This document shows positions 17,451 through 26,415 of a stretch of DNA of 64,000 bases, one piece after another. The first letter of the stretch is position 1; each line of letters opens with the position of its first letter. The position numbers and the translations under genes are program-made. Source of the stretch: Vibrio ostreicida (GTDB lineage Bacteria; Pseudomonadota; Gammaproteobacteria; Enterobacterales; Vibrionaceae). The DNA lies in NCBI RefSeq assembly GCF_013074385.2, contig NZ_JABEYA020000004.1:62001-126000 (forward strand). Reading direction: 5' to 3'. The notes under the pieces were generated by a model. It searched no databases, was not told the origin of the DNA, and was given only the letters and a program-made list of their open reading frames with translations.

Positions 17451-17829
17451 TATCCAGGAGAGGGCGCTTGATCCGTATCAGATGATCATCAATAAATCAC
17501 AGCGTATGAGTTGGAACCCGATCTCTGATGCCGATATCTACCTAGATAAGCGCGCTGTGATCGAGTGGTTCGAACGTCTGCGTGATTACTCAGAGCAGAC
17601 GGTAAAGGCGATCGTTGTTGATGGGATTCTAGATAATGAGTTTCATAATATTACGTTTATTCTGCGTCTGGTTCAGGATGCAGATTTTCGTACCATGACA
17701 TCAAAAAATACCTATCAGATGTTGTACGACTTTGTGTGTGAAACCCCTCAAGGGATTAGAGACTGGGTTGACGAAAAGGATTACTTAATGAGCCGCGACG
17801 TTTTGGCGCTACTTTCTCGAAATCGGTGA
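17419..17829 (+). CDS. Small T3SS protein, candidate second gatekeeper subunit (TyeA-like position)
   Basis: 136 residues, acidic, helical (KRAVIEWFERLRDYSEQTVK, NTYQMLYDFVCETPQGIRDW). It overlaps the preceding gene by 32 bases, suggesting coupled translation of a two-protein complex. Split gatekeepers (YopN/TyeA type) have a C-terminal partner about this long. No diagnostic residues are seen; function is by position only. The product ends directly before the sctQ-like gene. Confidence 0.4.
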   Translation: MTNQTRIAHCDIQERALDPYQMIINKSQRMSWNPISDADIYLDKRAVIEWFERLRDYSEQTVKAIVVDGILDNEFHNITFILRLVQDADFRTMTSKNTYQMLYDFVCETPQGIRDWVDEKDYLMSRDVLALLSRNR

Positions 17830-17834
17830 ATATC

Positions 17835-18407
17835 ATGAATCAAGACACCTTCTCTCTTATTCCTCGCCGTCACCTCAGTCGTGAAGTGGTGGCTCAGATT
17901 AACCTAGTCGCAGGACATTTGTTTGATAATCAAGCGATACATCTTGATTTTAGTCACTTGGTCCTTGCCCCTGACTTTGATGATGAGTTAGTCGAAATAA
18001 GCCTGACTCACTTGGGCGTTGAAACAAAAGGGTATCTCAGGCTGAAAGAGGTTGAGCGTTTACTCGGTTTGCCAGTGAAGCATCTCGACAAGGAGTACCT
18101 TTCCTACTTGATCGCTCAGAATTTGGCCGAGTATGGGGTGCAGTACGTGAGTTTTGTCACCAGAGAAAATGTTGAGAGCTTACCAGCGTTGATGGCGTGT
18201 GTTTTTGTTTGCCAGCGCATCAAAACGACCCTCTATCTTAATGTTGAGTCTTTGGATGTTGATGCAGAATATCTTGAGGCTAAAGCGCAATCTTTGTCGG
18301 GAAACCTCAAGCTGTCAGTGAGTTGGAGTCCCTTTGAAACCTATTTGAGTAGTGATGAGTTGACGGCGTTGTCCAGTGACGATGTTGTTTTAGTGTATCC
18401 CAAATAA
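17835..18407 (+). CDS. SctQ N-terminal part (sorting platform / C-ring), split from its C-terminal SpoA domain
   Basis: 190 residues. The last ~35 residues (NLKLSVSWSPFETYLSS, then DELTALSSDDVVLVYPK) have the pattern of the first SpoA domain in SctQ/FliM-FliN proteins: alternating hydrophobics, L-S-x-x-E-L, then D-V-V-L-V. The upstream part would be the SctQ N-terminal domain. A stand-alone second SpoA protein lies 10 kb downstream at 28063. A two-gene SctQ is known as HrcQA/HrcQB in plant pathogens. I use the ATG at 17835; a GTG at 17826 would overlap the previous stop. Assignment is moderate. Confidence 0.5.
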   Translation: MNQDTFSLIPRRHLSREVVAQINLVAGHLFDNQAIHLDFSHLVLAPDFDDELVEISLTHLGVETKGYLRLKEVERLLGLPVKHLDKEYLSYLIAQNLAEYGVQYVSFVTRENVESLPALMACVFVCQRIKTTLYLNVESLDVDAEYLEAKAQSLSGNLKLSVSWSPFETYLSSDELTALSSDDVVLVYPK

Positions 18408-18704
18408 ATGCAGCCAGAATTAAATCAAATAGAGCAGTTCTTGCTCGATCTTGAGCAAAGTGAGCAGGCGGTATTCAGTCGATACCAAGATTATGTTATT
18501 TATCCAATTGTCCCATTTTTTCAGTTAGTTCATGTGTCCAACATCGAGCAGGTCATGGAACAGCTGAGCCAGTTTGCATCGGTATCGAGTGGTTACTTGA
18601 TACGGGTGGATGGGTATTTAACACTTGCCTGCGCTGAGTTTAGCATCCGCGAAGATGATCTTCGGCGGTTGACTCTTCAATTGTTAGAAAGAATGAGGTT
18701 CTAA
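18408..18704 (+). CDS. Small acidic protein, candidate chaperone of the repeat effector
   Basis: 98 residues, acidic (LNQIEQFLLDLEQSEQAVF at the N-terminus). A beta-rich middle and C-terminal helix give a pattern loosely like small class I secretion chaperones. ATG follows the previous stop without a gap, and the gene ends one base before the repeat-effector start, so it is translated with that protein. Chaperone genes are typically beside their client. No diagnostic motif. Confidence 0.4.
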   Translation: MQPELNQIEQFLLDLEQSEQAVFSRYQDYVIYPIVPFFQLVHVSNIEQVMEQLSQFASVSSGYLIRVDGYLTLACAEFSIREDDLRRLTLQLLERMRF

Positions 18705-18705
18705 T

Positions 18706-21627
18706 ATGTCACCCCCAATTTCACCCGTCAGCAGTGTTTCTGCTCCGACGTCTTTAGGTAGGCCGGAAAATGGCCCCAATAGTTTGAGCTCGGAAGCGTC
18801 GCAGCTTACGCCCGTTAGCGTGGAGAATACGCCTGCCACCGTTGATGGCCGCCCTGAAGAGCTGATAGCGGCTGTTTCTGCTTTTGCGTCCGATGATGTC
18901 GATAGACGGGAGGACGAATCTGAGCACAATCCGGCGGGTAAAGGCACGAAAGAAAAAACCAAAAACAAAAAGGTTGAGCGCAAGTCTAATCGCTATCACG
19001 ATAAGACCAAAGCTAAAGTCCACCTTGGTGCTTGTGTCACAGGGGGGATTGCCATGGGCGTGCTTGCGGGTCCTATTGGCCTCGTGTTTGCGGCTGTCTA
19101 TATTAATGCAATGTGTATGACAATGTATGGAGGCAGTGAGTTTTTTACCGGAGATAAAAAAGAGGATAAAAAGCCGGATCAGGAACCGCCTCAAGCTGAG
19201 ACGCCGCCTCACTCAGGACCTAGCCCAGAGCATTTGGGACCGGCGCCCACCCCAGATGCTGAGTCAGAGTCAACAACAGATGGTGACAGTGATGAAGGCA
19301 AAAAATATTACAATAAAGTCAATAGTGACAACTTGACGTTTGCGCCAGTGACAAACATTGGCGACAACTACACCATAAATGGCAATGTTTATCTCTATCC
19401 GGGTGCAGAACACCCCCCGACAGCTGAGGCCGGTGACGTGTCGACAGACGCAGCAGAGCCAGCGCCTCAACAAGGGGAGCAATCTCCGACGAGTGAGGCA
19501 TCTAATGACATACACGTGACCAATGTGGTCAATGTTTCTCCACAAAGTGTGGAGGAGCATGATGGTATGAGTTCGGAAGTGTTGGAGACGCTGAATCATC
19601 CATCCGATGATAGCCAATTGTTTCACGTGACGTTTAGTGATGGAATGCGCGCTTATTTACGCACCGATCCCGATCTTGTGTCTGCAGTGGTCACTCCGTC
19701 GGCTTCAGATAGTGAAGTGCCTTCGACGCCAACCGGCATGTTGGGTTGGGTCTGGGACGAAACCAGTCAACGCTGGGAAGAGACGGTGAAACAGACACCG
19801 GTGCAAACGACGGAAGGCCCGATTAAACTGAGCAATTATCGCAACACCCCTGAGTCGAGCGTGGACGCTGGTCGGGCGAGTTCTCAAGCCTCATCGGCCT
19901 CAGCCGACGTTCATCAAGCCGCAGAGACGACCCCACCACCGCCAAAGGGTCGTACAAACGACCCGCAACGCGTTGATGCTCGAGGCGAGCAGGGGTCGAG
20001 GGCTGGAATGGACAGTCAAGATGGCCCTTCGACGCCAACCGGTATGTTGGGTTGGGTCTGGGAAGAAACCAGTCAACGCTGGGTAGAGACGGTGAAACAG
20101 ACACCGGTGCAAACGACGGAAGGCCCGATTAAACTGAGCAATTATCGCAACCCCCCTAAGTCGAGCGTGGACGCTGGTCGGGCGAGTTCTCAAGCCTCAT
20201 CGGCCTCAGCCGACGTTCATCAAGCCGCAGAGACGACCCCACCACCGCCAAAGGGTCGTACAAACGACCCGCAACGCGTTGATGCTCAAGGCGAGCAGGG
20301 GTCGAGGGCTGGAATGGACAGTCAAGATGGCCCTTCGACGCCAACCGGCATGTTGGGCGGGGTCCGGGACAAAACCAGTCAACGCTCGGTAGAGACGGTG
20401 AAACAGACACCGGTGCAAACGACGGAAGTCCCGATTAAACCGAGCAATTATCGCAACACCCCTAAGTCGAGCGTGGACGTTGGTCGGGCGAGTTCTCAAG
20501 CCTCATCGGCTTCAGCCGACGTTCATCAAGCCGCAGAGACGACCCCACCATCGCCAAAGGGTCGTACAAAGGACCCGCAACGCGTTGATGCTCGAGGCGA
20601 GCAGGGGGCGAGGGCTGGAATGGACAGTCAAGATGGCCCTTCGACGCCAACCGGTATGTTGGGTTGGGGCTGGGAAAAAACCAGTCAACGCTGGGTAGAG
20701 ACGGTGAAACAGACACCGGTGCAAACGACGGAAGGCCCGATTAAACTGAGCAATTATCGCAACCCCCCTAAGTCGAGCGTGGACGTTGGTCGGGCGAGTT
20801 CTCAAGCCTCATCGGCTTCAGCCGACGTTCATCAAGCCGCAGAGACGACCCCACCACCGCCAAAGGGTCGTACAAAGGACCCGCAACGCGTTGATGCTCG
20901 AGGCGAGCAGGGGTCGAGGGCTGGAATGGACAGTCAAGATGGCCCTTCGACGCCAACCGGCATGTTGGGCGGGGTCCGGGACAAAACCAGTCAACGCTGG
21001 GTAGAGACGGTGAAACAGACACCGGTGCAAACGACGGAAGTCCCGATTAAACCGAGCAATTATCGCAACCCCCCTAAGTCGAGCGTGGACGTTGGTCAGG
21101 CGAGTTCTCAAGCCTCATCGGCTTCAGCCGACGTTCATCAAGCCGCAGAGACGACCCCACCACCGCCAAAGGGTCGTACAAACGACCCGCAACGCGTTAT
21201 TTTCAGTGCAGACCAAGAAAGAGCAGTACGGGATAATGCTCGACTTGTCCAAGCGGCTGAAACAGACACACTATCTATGAACGATTCAACGGCTGAGACG
21301 GTTCAACAGACACAGATTGCCGTCGATGCAAAAAAGGCAATCAGTGGTTGGGTCGCTGAAAAGGGGCTGGATGGCACAGTGCGCTGGGTTAATCTCAATC
21401 GGTCGACGCCTGTTATCTTGAGTGTTGGTTCTTCTATCAGTGGTGCCGCTCGTAATTACACAAAAGGTGTTTTTGCCAACCTTAAGGATCTCGACAAGAG
21501 CCGATTAGGTCATTTGGCGGCGATGCAGGGTTCGTTGTCCAAATCGCAGTATACTGGATTTAATGTCTTCAATGGCCAAGCCTCATGGCCAGTGAACAGA
21601 CAAAATCTCTCTTATGTTGCTTCATGA
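18706..21627 (+). CDS. VopV-like repeat effector with 102-residue tandem repeats
   Basis: 973 residues, no signal peptide. Residues 1-105 are Ser/Pro-rich and basic. Residues about 106-145 hold a hydrophobic Gly/Ala stretch (ACVTGGIAMGVLAGPIGLVF) that could span a membrane. A low-complexity acidic region follows. Residues about 339-831 are five copies of a 102-residue unit with landmarks STPTGMLG, TSQRWVETVKQTPVQTTE, SNYRN and TTPPPPKGR. A unique 140-residue C-terminus follows. In V. parahaemolyticus T3SS2, the actin-binding effector VopV, also built of long repeats, lies at this place just before sctL and sctV. Actin binding here is inference from position and architecture; I cannot align the repeat itself to VopV. 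Confidence 0.6.
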   Translation: MSPPISPVSSVSAPTSLGRPENGPNSLSSEASQLTPVSVENTPATVDGRPEELIAAVSAFASDDVDRREDESEHNPAGKGTKEKTKNKKVERKSNRYHDKTKAKVHLGACVTGGIAMGVLAGPIGLVFAAVYINAMCMTMYGGSEFFTGDKKEDKKPDQEPPQAETPPHSGPSPEHLGPAPTPDAESESTTDGDSDEGKKYYNKVNSDNLTFAPVTNIGDNYTINGNVYLYPGAEHPPTAEAGDVSTDAAEPAPQQGEQSPTSEASNDIHVTNVVNVSPQSVEEHDGMSSEVLETLNHPSDDSQLFHVTFSDGMRAYLRTDPDLVSAVVTPSASDSEVPSTPTGMLGWVWDETSQRWEETVKQTPVQTTEGPIKLSNYRNTPESSVDAGRASSQASSASADVHQAAETTPPPPKGRTNDPQRVDARGEQGSRAGMDSQDGPSTPTGMLGWVWEETSQRWVETVKQTPVQTTEGPIKLSNYRNPPKSSVDAGRASSQASSASADVHQAAETTPPPPKGRTNDPQRVDAQGEQGSRAGMDSQDGPSTPTGMLGGVRDKTSQRSVETVKQTPVQTTEVPIKPSNYRNTPKSSVDVGRASSQASSASADVHQAAETTPPSPKGRTKDPQRVDARGEQGARAGMDSQDGPSTPTGMLGWGWEKTSQRWVETVKQTPVQTTEGPIKLSNYRNPPKSSVDVGRASSQASSASADVHQAAETTPPPPKGRTKDPQRVDARGEQGSRAGMDSQDGPSTPTGMLGGVRDKTSQRWVETVKQTPVQTTEVPIKPSNYRNPPKSSVDVGQASSQASSASADVHQAAETTPPPPKGRTNDPQRVIFSADQERAVRDNARLVQAAETDTLSMNDSTAETVQQTQIAVDAKKAISGWVAEKGLDGTVRWVNLNRSTPVILSVGSSISGAARNYTKGVFANLKDLDKSRLGHLAAMQGSLSKSQYTGFNVFNGQASWPVNRQNLSYVAS
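19720..21198 (+). repeat. 306-bp in-frame tandem repeats (4 full units and 1 partial)
   Basis: Units start at 19720, 20026, 20332, 20638 and 20944, exactly 306 bases apart; the last runs about 255 bases before diverging. Sequence between units is nearly identical. Two subtypes occur: units 1, 2 and 4 carry GW(V/G)W and EGPIKLSNYRN, while units 3 and 5 carry GGVRDKTSQR and EVPIKPSNYRN. Units 2-3 and 4-5 therefore also form a 612-base higher-order duplication. Confidence 0.95.
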
Positions 21628-21658
21628 ATAAATCTGCCAAAAGCGGAGGTTTGGTAAC

Positions 21659-21691
21659 AAAAGACTAAGTTCAGATTTAGTCTTTTTTTTT
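21659..21691 (+). terminator. Rho-independent terminator after the repeat effector
   Basis: AAAGACTAA and TTAGTCTTT form a 9-bp stem with an 8-base loop, followed by a run of T. It separates the effector from sctL, so sctL probably begins a new transcription unit or depends on read-through. Confidence 0.85.
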
Positions 21692-21739
21692 CTTTTGAGC
21701 TCAGGGAACCTCATTGGGTAAAGTACGCCCAGCAGAAGA

Positions 21740-22348
21740 ATGAGGTGTCCCTTGTACATTGAAATTGAACCAGAAGAGCGCGCGATTCCACAGATCATAG
21801 TTAAACGTGATCGCAGTTCTAATGTGATTAAAAAATCAGAACTGCGTTGCTTTCATGAAACTCAGGCTTTGCTGATGGCGATGGAGGAGCGAGTGGCTGA
21901 GTACCAAGGTATTCTTGAACAGCAAGTCGTGCAAATGATTGAAGATAAAGAGCAATCCCTAAACGACCATGTTGAACGAGCTTACAATGACGTTGTCGAC
22001 AGTTGGATGAGCCAGCAAAATCAGTGGTTTGAACACGCCCAATCAGAACTTAATGAACTCCTCAATACGCAACAAAGCAATCTCAACGGGCTCAAACAAG
22101 AGCTGAAAGAGACAATCGCGACGGCCGTGACATCGCGCTTAACCAAACTTAATCAGAGTGAACATCTTATCAGCCACTTGGTCGAAGTTTTGCATGCCGA
22201 AATGGACGATGAGGCCAAGGTACTCAAGGTTGAAAAAACCCATCAGGCAGACGGAATCACACTGACGATTGAAAATGAAGACAGCATTGTTAGCATTGAT
22301 ACGGCTACCCTAATCGCTGAGCTTCGTGCCAGTTTGGAGCAAGTATGA
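21740..22348 (+). CDS. sctL: Type III secretion ATPase stator SctL (FliH/YscL-like)
   Basis: Cytoplasmic stator that links the ATPase SctN to the sorting platform. 202 residues: short N-terminal region, a long coiled coil (about 45-120; KEQSLNDHVERAYNDVVDSW), then a C-terminal alpha/beta domain with GITLTIENEDSIVSID, the FliH/AtpE-like fold. An alternative TTG start at 21752 has GAGGTG upstream and would give YIEIEPEERA at the N-terminus. It overlaps sctV by ATGA. L directly before V is the T3SS2 arrangement. Confidence 0.75.
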   Translation: MRCPLYIEIEPEERAIPQIIVKRDRSSNVIKKSELRCFHETQALLMAMEERVAEYQGILEQQVVQMIEDKEQSLNDHVERAYNDVVDSWMSQQNQWFEHAQSELNELLNTQQSNLNGLKQELKETIATAVTSRLTKLNQSEHLISHLVEVLHAEMDDEAKVLKVEKTHQADGITLTIENEDSIVSIDTATLIAELRASLEQV

Positions 22349-24234
22349 AAGCGCGCCTGAAACGCTATTCTTTGTTGTTTAATCCGGGCAGTGTGATCAT
22401 TGCACTTTTACTGCCAACCATTATTTTGGTGACCTTGCCCGGCGGTGTGATCGATGCCTTCATTTTAGTCAGTTTTATTAGCTCAGCGCTGCTGTTGGTG
22501 ATCATGCTGGAAAATGATGAACCATTAAAAGTCACATTTCTTCCGACGGTAGTCCTTTTACTGACAACGTTTCGCTTATTGCTGTCGATTGCCACCACAC
22601 GAAATATTATTGCTAACGAAGATGTTGGGGATGTCATCGAAACGGTCGGTGAGTTTGTCATGGGCGGCAACTTAATTTCCGGCCTGCTGATTTTCGTCAT
22701 CATTACCATTGTTCAGTTTTTGGTGGTGACCAAAGGGGGAGAACGGGTCGCTGAAGTGGGCGCTCGATTTTCTCTTGATGCGCTGCCTGGCCGACAAATG
22801 ACGATAGATGGTGATTTAAAAAGTGGTCTTATTAGTGGTGAACAAGCCCAGAAACTGAGGGCGGATCTCAGTACCGAAAACAAACTGTTTGGTTCTCTGG
22901 ATGGTGCCATGAAGTTTGTTAAAGGGGATTCGATAGCCGGCATTTTGATAAGCTTAGTTAACTTGTTTGGTGGGATCTATGTCGGCATTAATCAATTTGA
23001 TTTGTCGCTTTCAGAGAGTGTCAGTCGTTTTTCTGTTCTCACTATCGGTGATGGTCTGGTCTCCCAGATCCCGAGTTTACTTCTCTCCATGGCTTGCGGT
23101 GTCTATTTGACCCGAATTAAAGGGTCTGAAGAAAAATCAAGCCCGTTTATTGGCCAATTAATGGACCAAATAGGTGGGTTCTGGAAAAGCCTATTGATCA
23201 TTGGTTTAGTGATTTTTGCGATTGGTCTTTCCAACAGCAATCTGTTGTATGTTTGTGCTCCGCTCGCATTTGCGTGTGCTTTACTGGCCTTTGTGTTGTG
23301 GCGTAAGCAAGGGCAACCAGCGGTTGCAATAGGATTTGAATTGACCGGCAGCGGATTATATGAATCTCTCAAGTTTGTGATTCGAGAAGAAAGCCATCAA
23401 GGTGTCATTCAACGAAAGCTCACGGATATCGAGCAGGTATTGTGGGGGCAAACGCTAGGTGCACCAGCGATTGAGATTGACGCTCAGCTTGGTCGTGATC
23501 TTGAGGTCTATGTCTCAGATATTTGTGTCTTCCGTTTTAACCACAGCGATGCGCCGCCGGTGATTGAAGTGATGGGAGATGACGTCTTTGTGCGTCATCA
23601 GGATGTTGTTCAGAATGTTGCTATGGTCACGGACTATTTTCTTCGTAAGCGTTTAGTGGAGAAATACAACCTCCAGTACACCAGTAATATTATTGATGGT
23701 CTGGCCGCGCAAAGTGAAGTGATGAAAAACGAAATTGATTCCGCGATTGGTCTCAACCGAGTTCACGATGTCTTGAAGGAAATGATTCGTTCGCCTGAAT
23801 TCTATTTGGATCGGATCAGCTTTTTTGAAGCCCTGATTTATTGGTCACGGGTTGAGAGTGAACCGAAAAACTGGTTGATACGGATCCGCAGTCAGGCCCG
23901 TTATGAAATAACCGCTCGCCTGCTCAACAACGAAGATAAGCTTCATGTCGCTCTGCTTGATCCGCCCCTCACTGAGATGATTGAGTCTTTTGTTATGGGG
24001 GAAGTGGAAGATGTTGATCGGTTGATTGAAATACAACAAGGGTTGCGTCAAGAAGTCATGCGCCTAACCACACAATATGGTCGAAAACCCATTCTAGTGG
24101 TGAATGATAATGAAATTAACCCAGTGAAAGCCTTCTTCCAACAAGTTATATCAACCGTTTCAATATGCAGTCACAGTGATATTGCAGATGCGTCTTATGT
24201 GGCGACATCAGAGCCCCTTCAGGTTACTCATTAA
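22345..24234 (+). CDS. sctV: Type III secretion export gate SctV (FlhA/YscV family)
   Basis: Major inner-membrane export-gate subunit. The first ~330 residues contain about eight hydrophobic segments and the cytoplasmic FHIPEP loop: VTKGGERVAEVGARFSLDAL and GRQMTIDGDLKSGLI, then KFVKGDSIAGI. The remaining ~300 residues are the cytoplasmic ring domain. 629 residues is slightly shorter than typical SctV (about 680). Translation is coupled to sctL (ATGA overlap); sctU follows 10 bases later. Confidence 0.95.
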   Translation: MKARLKRYSLLFNPGSVIIALLLPTIILVTLPGGVIDAFILVSFISSALLLVIMLENDEPLKVTFLPTVVLLLTTFRLLLSIATTRNIIANEDVGDVIETVGEFVMGGNLISGLLIFVIITIVQFLVVTKGGERVAEVGARFSLDALPGRQMTIDGDLKSGLISGEQAQKLRADLSTENKLFGSLDGAMKFVKGDSIAGILISLVNLFGGIYVGINQFDLSLSESVSRFSVLTIGDGLVSQIPSLLLSMACGVYLTRIKGSEEKSSPFIGQLMDQIGGFWKSLLIIGLVIFAIGLSNSNLLYVCAPLAFACALLAFVLWRKQGQPAVAIGFELTGSGLYESLKFVIREESHQGVIQRKLTDIEQVLWGQTLGAPAIEIDAQLGRDLEVYVSDICVFRFNHSDAPPVIEVMGDDVFVRHQDVVQNVAMVTDYFLRKRLVEKYNLQYTSNIIDGLAAQSEVMKNEIDSAIGLNRVHDVLKEMIRSPEFYLDRISFFEALIYWSRVESEPKNWLIRIRSQARYEITARLLNNEDKLHVALLDPPLTEMIESFVMGEVEDVDRLIEIQQGLRQEVMRLTTQYGRKPILVVNDNEINPVKAFFQQVISTVSICSHSDIADASYVATSEPLQVTH

Positions 24235-24244
24235 GGGGCATTAA

Positions 24245-25285
24245 ATGGAATCTACTGAACCTAAAAAGTATCCGCCAACTGAAAAGAAGTTGCGTGATCT
24301 AAAAAAGAAGGGGCAATTTCCCAAAACCGAGTTGGCCGAACCCACGTTGGAGCTAGTGGTGTTTGCTCTGGTGTTTATCGGTGTTATCTACTTATTGTTT
24401 GAGAACGCTGGCGACTGGATGGAAGAGATGTTGTATTCCGATATCAGCGTCGGCTTTCATCTGATGCTCGCTTTGGTTTCGACGGTGGTCGGCTCGTTGG
24501 TGCTGGTTAAGATGCTCATGGCTGTGATTGACTGGGTGTTGATCAATAAAACCGTCATCAACACCGAATCATTGGGTTTCAAAATTGAAAAAATTCATCC
24601 GGTTACCGGTTTTAAGAACATATTTGGTGTTGAGGCGATGTCTCGCTCATTACGCAAAGTGTTGGAGTTGTTGTTTCTCCTCTTTTTGCTCAAATACGTC
24701 TTTGATATTGCGGGTGATGAACTGAGTACATTGAAAGAAATCAATAACCGAAGTTACTTTCTGTACAACCTTGTTTTCTGCATGCTTTTGGTTTCATTGA
24801 TATTTTTCATTTACGGCGTGTGTGTGGGTTGCGTGGATTTCTTGGTCGAACGTTATCACTTTGAGCGAAAAAATCGCATGACGTTTACCGAAATGAAAAA
24901 CGAAATGAAAGAAACGGAAGGCTCACCTGAAATCAAATCTGAGCGTAAAAGAAAAATGCGTGAGGTGATGGAAGCCCCGATCACCAAGGGCAGAACGCCG
25001 ACTTTTGCTTTGGCTAACCCAACTCATATTTTGGTGCCCGTCTGCTATGACAGAGCAATTGATAAAGCGCCTGTCGTGCTGCAGATTTGTACTGATTTAC
25101 TGGCACAGGAAGAGAAGAAACGCTTAAAAGCGATGAATGTGCCGATTATTGAACATAAACCGCTGGCCCAAGCCTTCTATCGTAAGATGAAAAATGGCGA
25201 GGACTTTATTCCCAAAGAGTTCTATCGCGACGTGGCCATGATCCTTTCTGCCCTTAAAAAGCATCAAAAGAATGAAAAAAAATAA
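24245..25285 (+). CDS. sctU: Type III secretion switch protein SctU (FlhB/YscU family)
   Basis: Export-apparatus component whose self-cleavage switches substrate specificity. Four hydrophobic segments lie in residues about 30-215, then a cytoplasmic linker rich in charged residues, then the conserved cleavage site NPTH (in FALANPTHILVPVCY, about residue 258). The N-terminus EPKKYPPTEKKLRDLKKKGQ is the family signature. 346 residues is normal. It overlaps the next gene by 14 bases. Confidence 0.95.
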   Translation: MESTEPKKYPPTEKKLRDLKKKGQFPKTELAEPTLELVVFALVFIGVIYLLFENAGDWMEEMLYSDISVGFHLMLALVSTVVGSLVLVKMLMAVIDWVLINKTVINTESLGFKIEKIHPVTGFKNIFGVEAMSRSLRKVLELLFLLFLLKYVFDIAGDELSTLKEINNRSYFLYNLVFCMLLVSLIFFIYGVCVGCVDFLVERYHFERKNRMTFTEMKNEMKETEGSPEIKSERKRKMREVMEAPITKGRTPTFALANPTHILVPVCYDRAIDKAPVVLQICTDLLAQEEKKRLKAMNVPIIEHKPLAQAFYRKMKNGEDFIPKEFYRDVAMILSALKKHQKNEKK

Positions 25286-26030
25286 TCACTTAAGCGCTGC
25301 AATCGCCATGATGACACTGATCAGTGGGTGCAGTAATCAAATTAAAGATGACAATTTGATTCTCGACTATGACTGGAAACCAGATGTCTACAATCTGGTG
25401 ATCGCCAACGTTGCGGATGCGGACAATCTGCGTTTTTGGGTTCGCCAAGCACCAGAGTACGCCGAAGGTTCTCCACATCACAAGGCTTGTGTTGAAGTGG
25501 CACAACCCACAGAGCCAAATCGGTTTTATATTGCCAACCTTAATACGTATGGCCTGACCGCTGTAAAAAGCTGTGAAGGCGATTACCTCGCGGTGAGTAA
25601 CCTTGTCGAACCTGAAAAAAGTCAGGCATTTGATGGTGATCAGTGGCGCACGATTTATGGTATCTCCAAAAGTAAGCTGGGTGAGTCGAACCTGCTACTT
25701 AAGTTTGAAAACCTGTTCTTGGTCAACGAGTACCGCTTGACCAGTGAAGGTCGCAGTACTTTGATCGCAATGATTGCCGAGTTACAAAAGTGGCCGTTGG
25801 AAAGTGTCATCGTTTATGGTGTTGCCGATTCATCAGGGGCTTATTCGAAGAACCGCACATTGGCCGATCAGCGTGCGAAAGTGGTACGAGAATTTTTAAT
25901 TGAAGAAGGACTGAGAAACGTGCCCGTTACTGTGAGGGGCAGCGTTGAAAATGGACTACCGACAGCGCAACAGCGCGTCAACCAGAGACGTTTTATGATA
26001 GAGGTGAAGCTTAAAAGCCATGAAAAATAG
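25272..26030 (+). CDS. OmpA-like lipoprotein in the secretion operon
   Basis: 252 residues. A lipoprotein signal ends in LISGC (Cys about 20). The C-terminal ~100 residues match an OmpA/MotB peptidoglycan-binding domain: VIVYGVADSSGAYSKNRTLA with the binding Asp, DQRAKVVREFLIEEGL with the conserved Arg, and a final NQRRF. The N-terminal half is unrecognised. It is embedded between sctU and a chaperone gene with overlaps on both sides, so it is a true operon member, likely anchoring or opening the peptidoglycan around the basal body. Most secretion operons use a lytic transglycosylase instead. Confidence 0.75.
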   Translation: MKKNNHLSAAIAMMTLISGCSNQIKDDNLILDYDWKPDVYNLVIANVADADNLRFWVRQAPEYAEGSPHHKACVEVAQPTEPNRFYIANLNTYGLTAVKSCEGDYLAVSNLVEPEKSQAFDGDQWRTIYGISKSKLGESNLLLKFENLFLVNEYRLTSEGRSTLIAMIAELQKWPLESVIVYGVADSSGAYSKNRTLADQRAKVVREFLIEEGLRNVPVTVRGSVENGLPTAQQRVNQRRFMIEVKLKSHEK

Positions 26031-26415
26031 AAAACTCTCTTTGTTACTCAATGAATTCGTCCAGTTGAATCAGGGAGGAAACCTTAAGCTTGAAGCCAAC
26101 GATGCCCTAGTCTGCCAATTTGGAGCGCGTCAAATCAAGATTGAAGACGGTGCGCGGCTTGGTTTAGACGGTCAGATGGTGCTCGTCACTGAGTTAACTT
26201 CATCAAGTTTATCTGCGGAACAGGCACTCAAGCTTAACGCCGATTTTCGCCTTACCGCAGACGGCTATATTGCGCGTATTGCGGATCAAGGGTATGACTA
26301 CTTGCGCACGATCACCTTACCGGAACATCCGCAGGAGTTACTTCGACTGTTGAATGAGTTTGTTGCTCAAGCCACCCTATTGGACAATGAGATAGTGCAT
26401 CATGTGGCTGATTGA
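26020..26415 (+). CDS. Candidate class I type III secretion chaperone
   Basis: 131 residues, acidic, with alternating beta/alpha pattern: helix (LSLLLNEFVQL), strands (ALVCQFGARQIKIED, MVLVTELTS), and a C-terminal helix (PQELLRLLNEFVAQATLLDN). This fits the CesT/SycE chaperone fold and size. It overlaps the lipoprotein by 11 bases and sctD by 14. The client is not evident; the EspA-like gene at 27421 and other locus effectors are candidates. Confidence 0.5.
   Translation: MKNRKLSLLLNEFVQLNQGGNLKLEANDALVCQFGARQIKIEDGARLGLDGQMVLVTELTSSSLSAEQALKLNADFRLTADGYIARIADQGYDYLRTITLPEHPQELLRLLNEFVAQATLLDNEIVHHVAD

Noticed and set aside
19705..21111. Repeated minus-strand ORFs of 84-97 residues within the repeat effector
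   Set aside because: They recur every 306 bases, simply reading the antisense strand of the repeat; Arg-rich shadow products with no ribosome binding sites.
19720..21198. Possible CRISPR-like array
   Set aside because: The unit is 306 bases with no unique spacers and stays in frame in a long gene.
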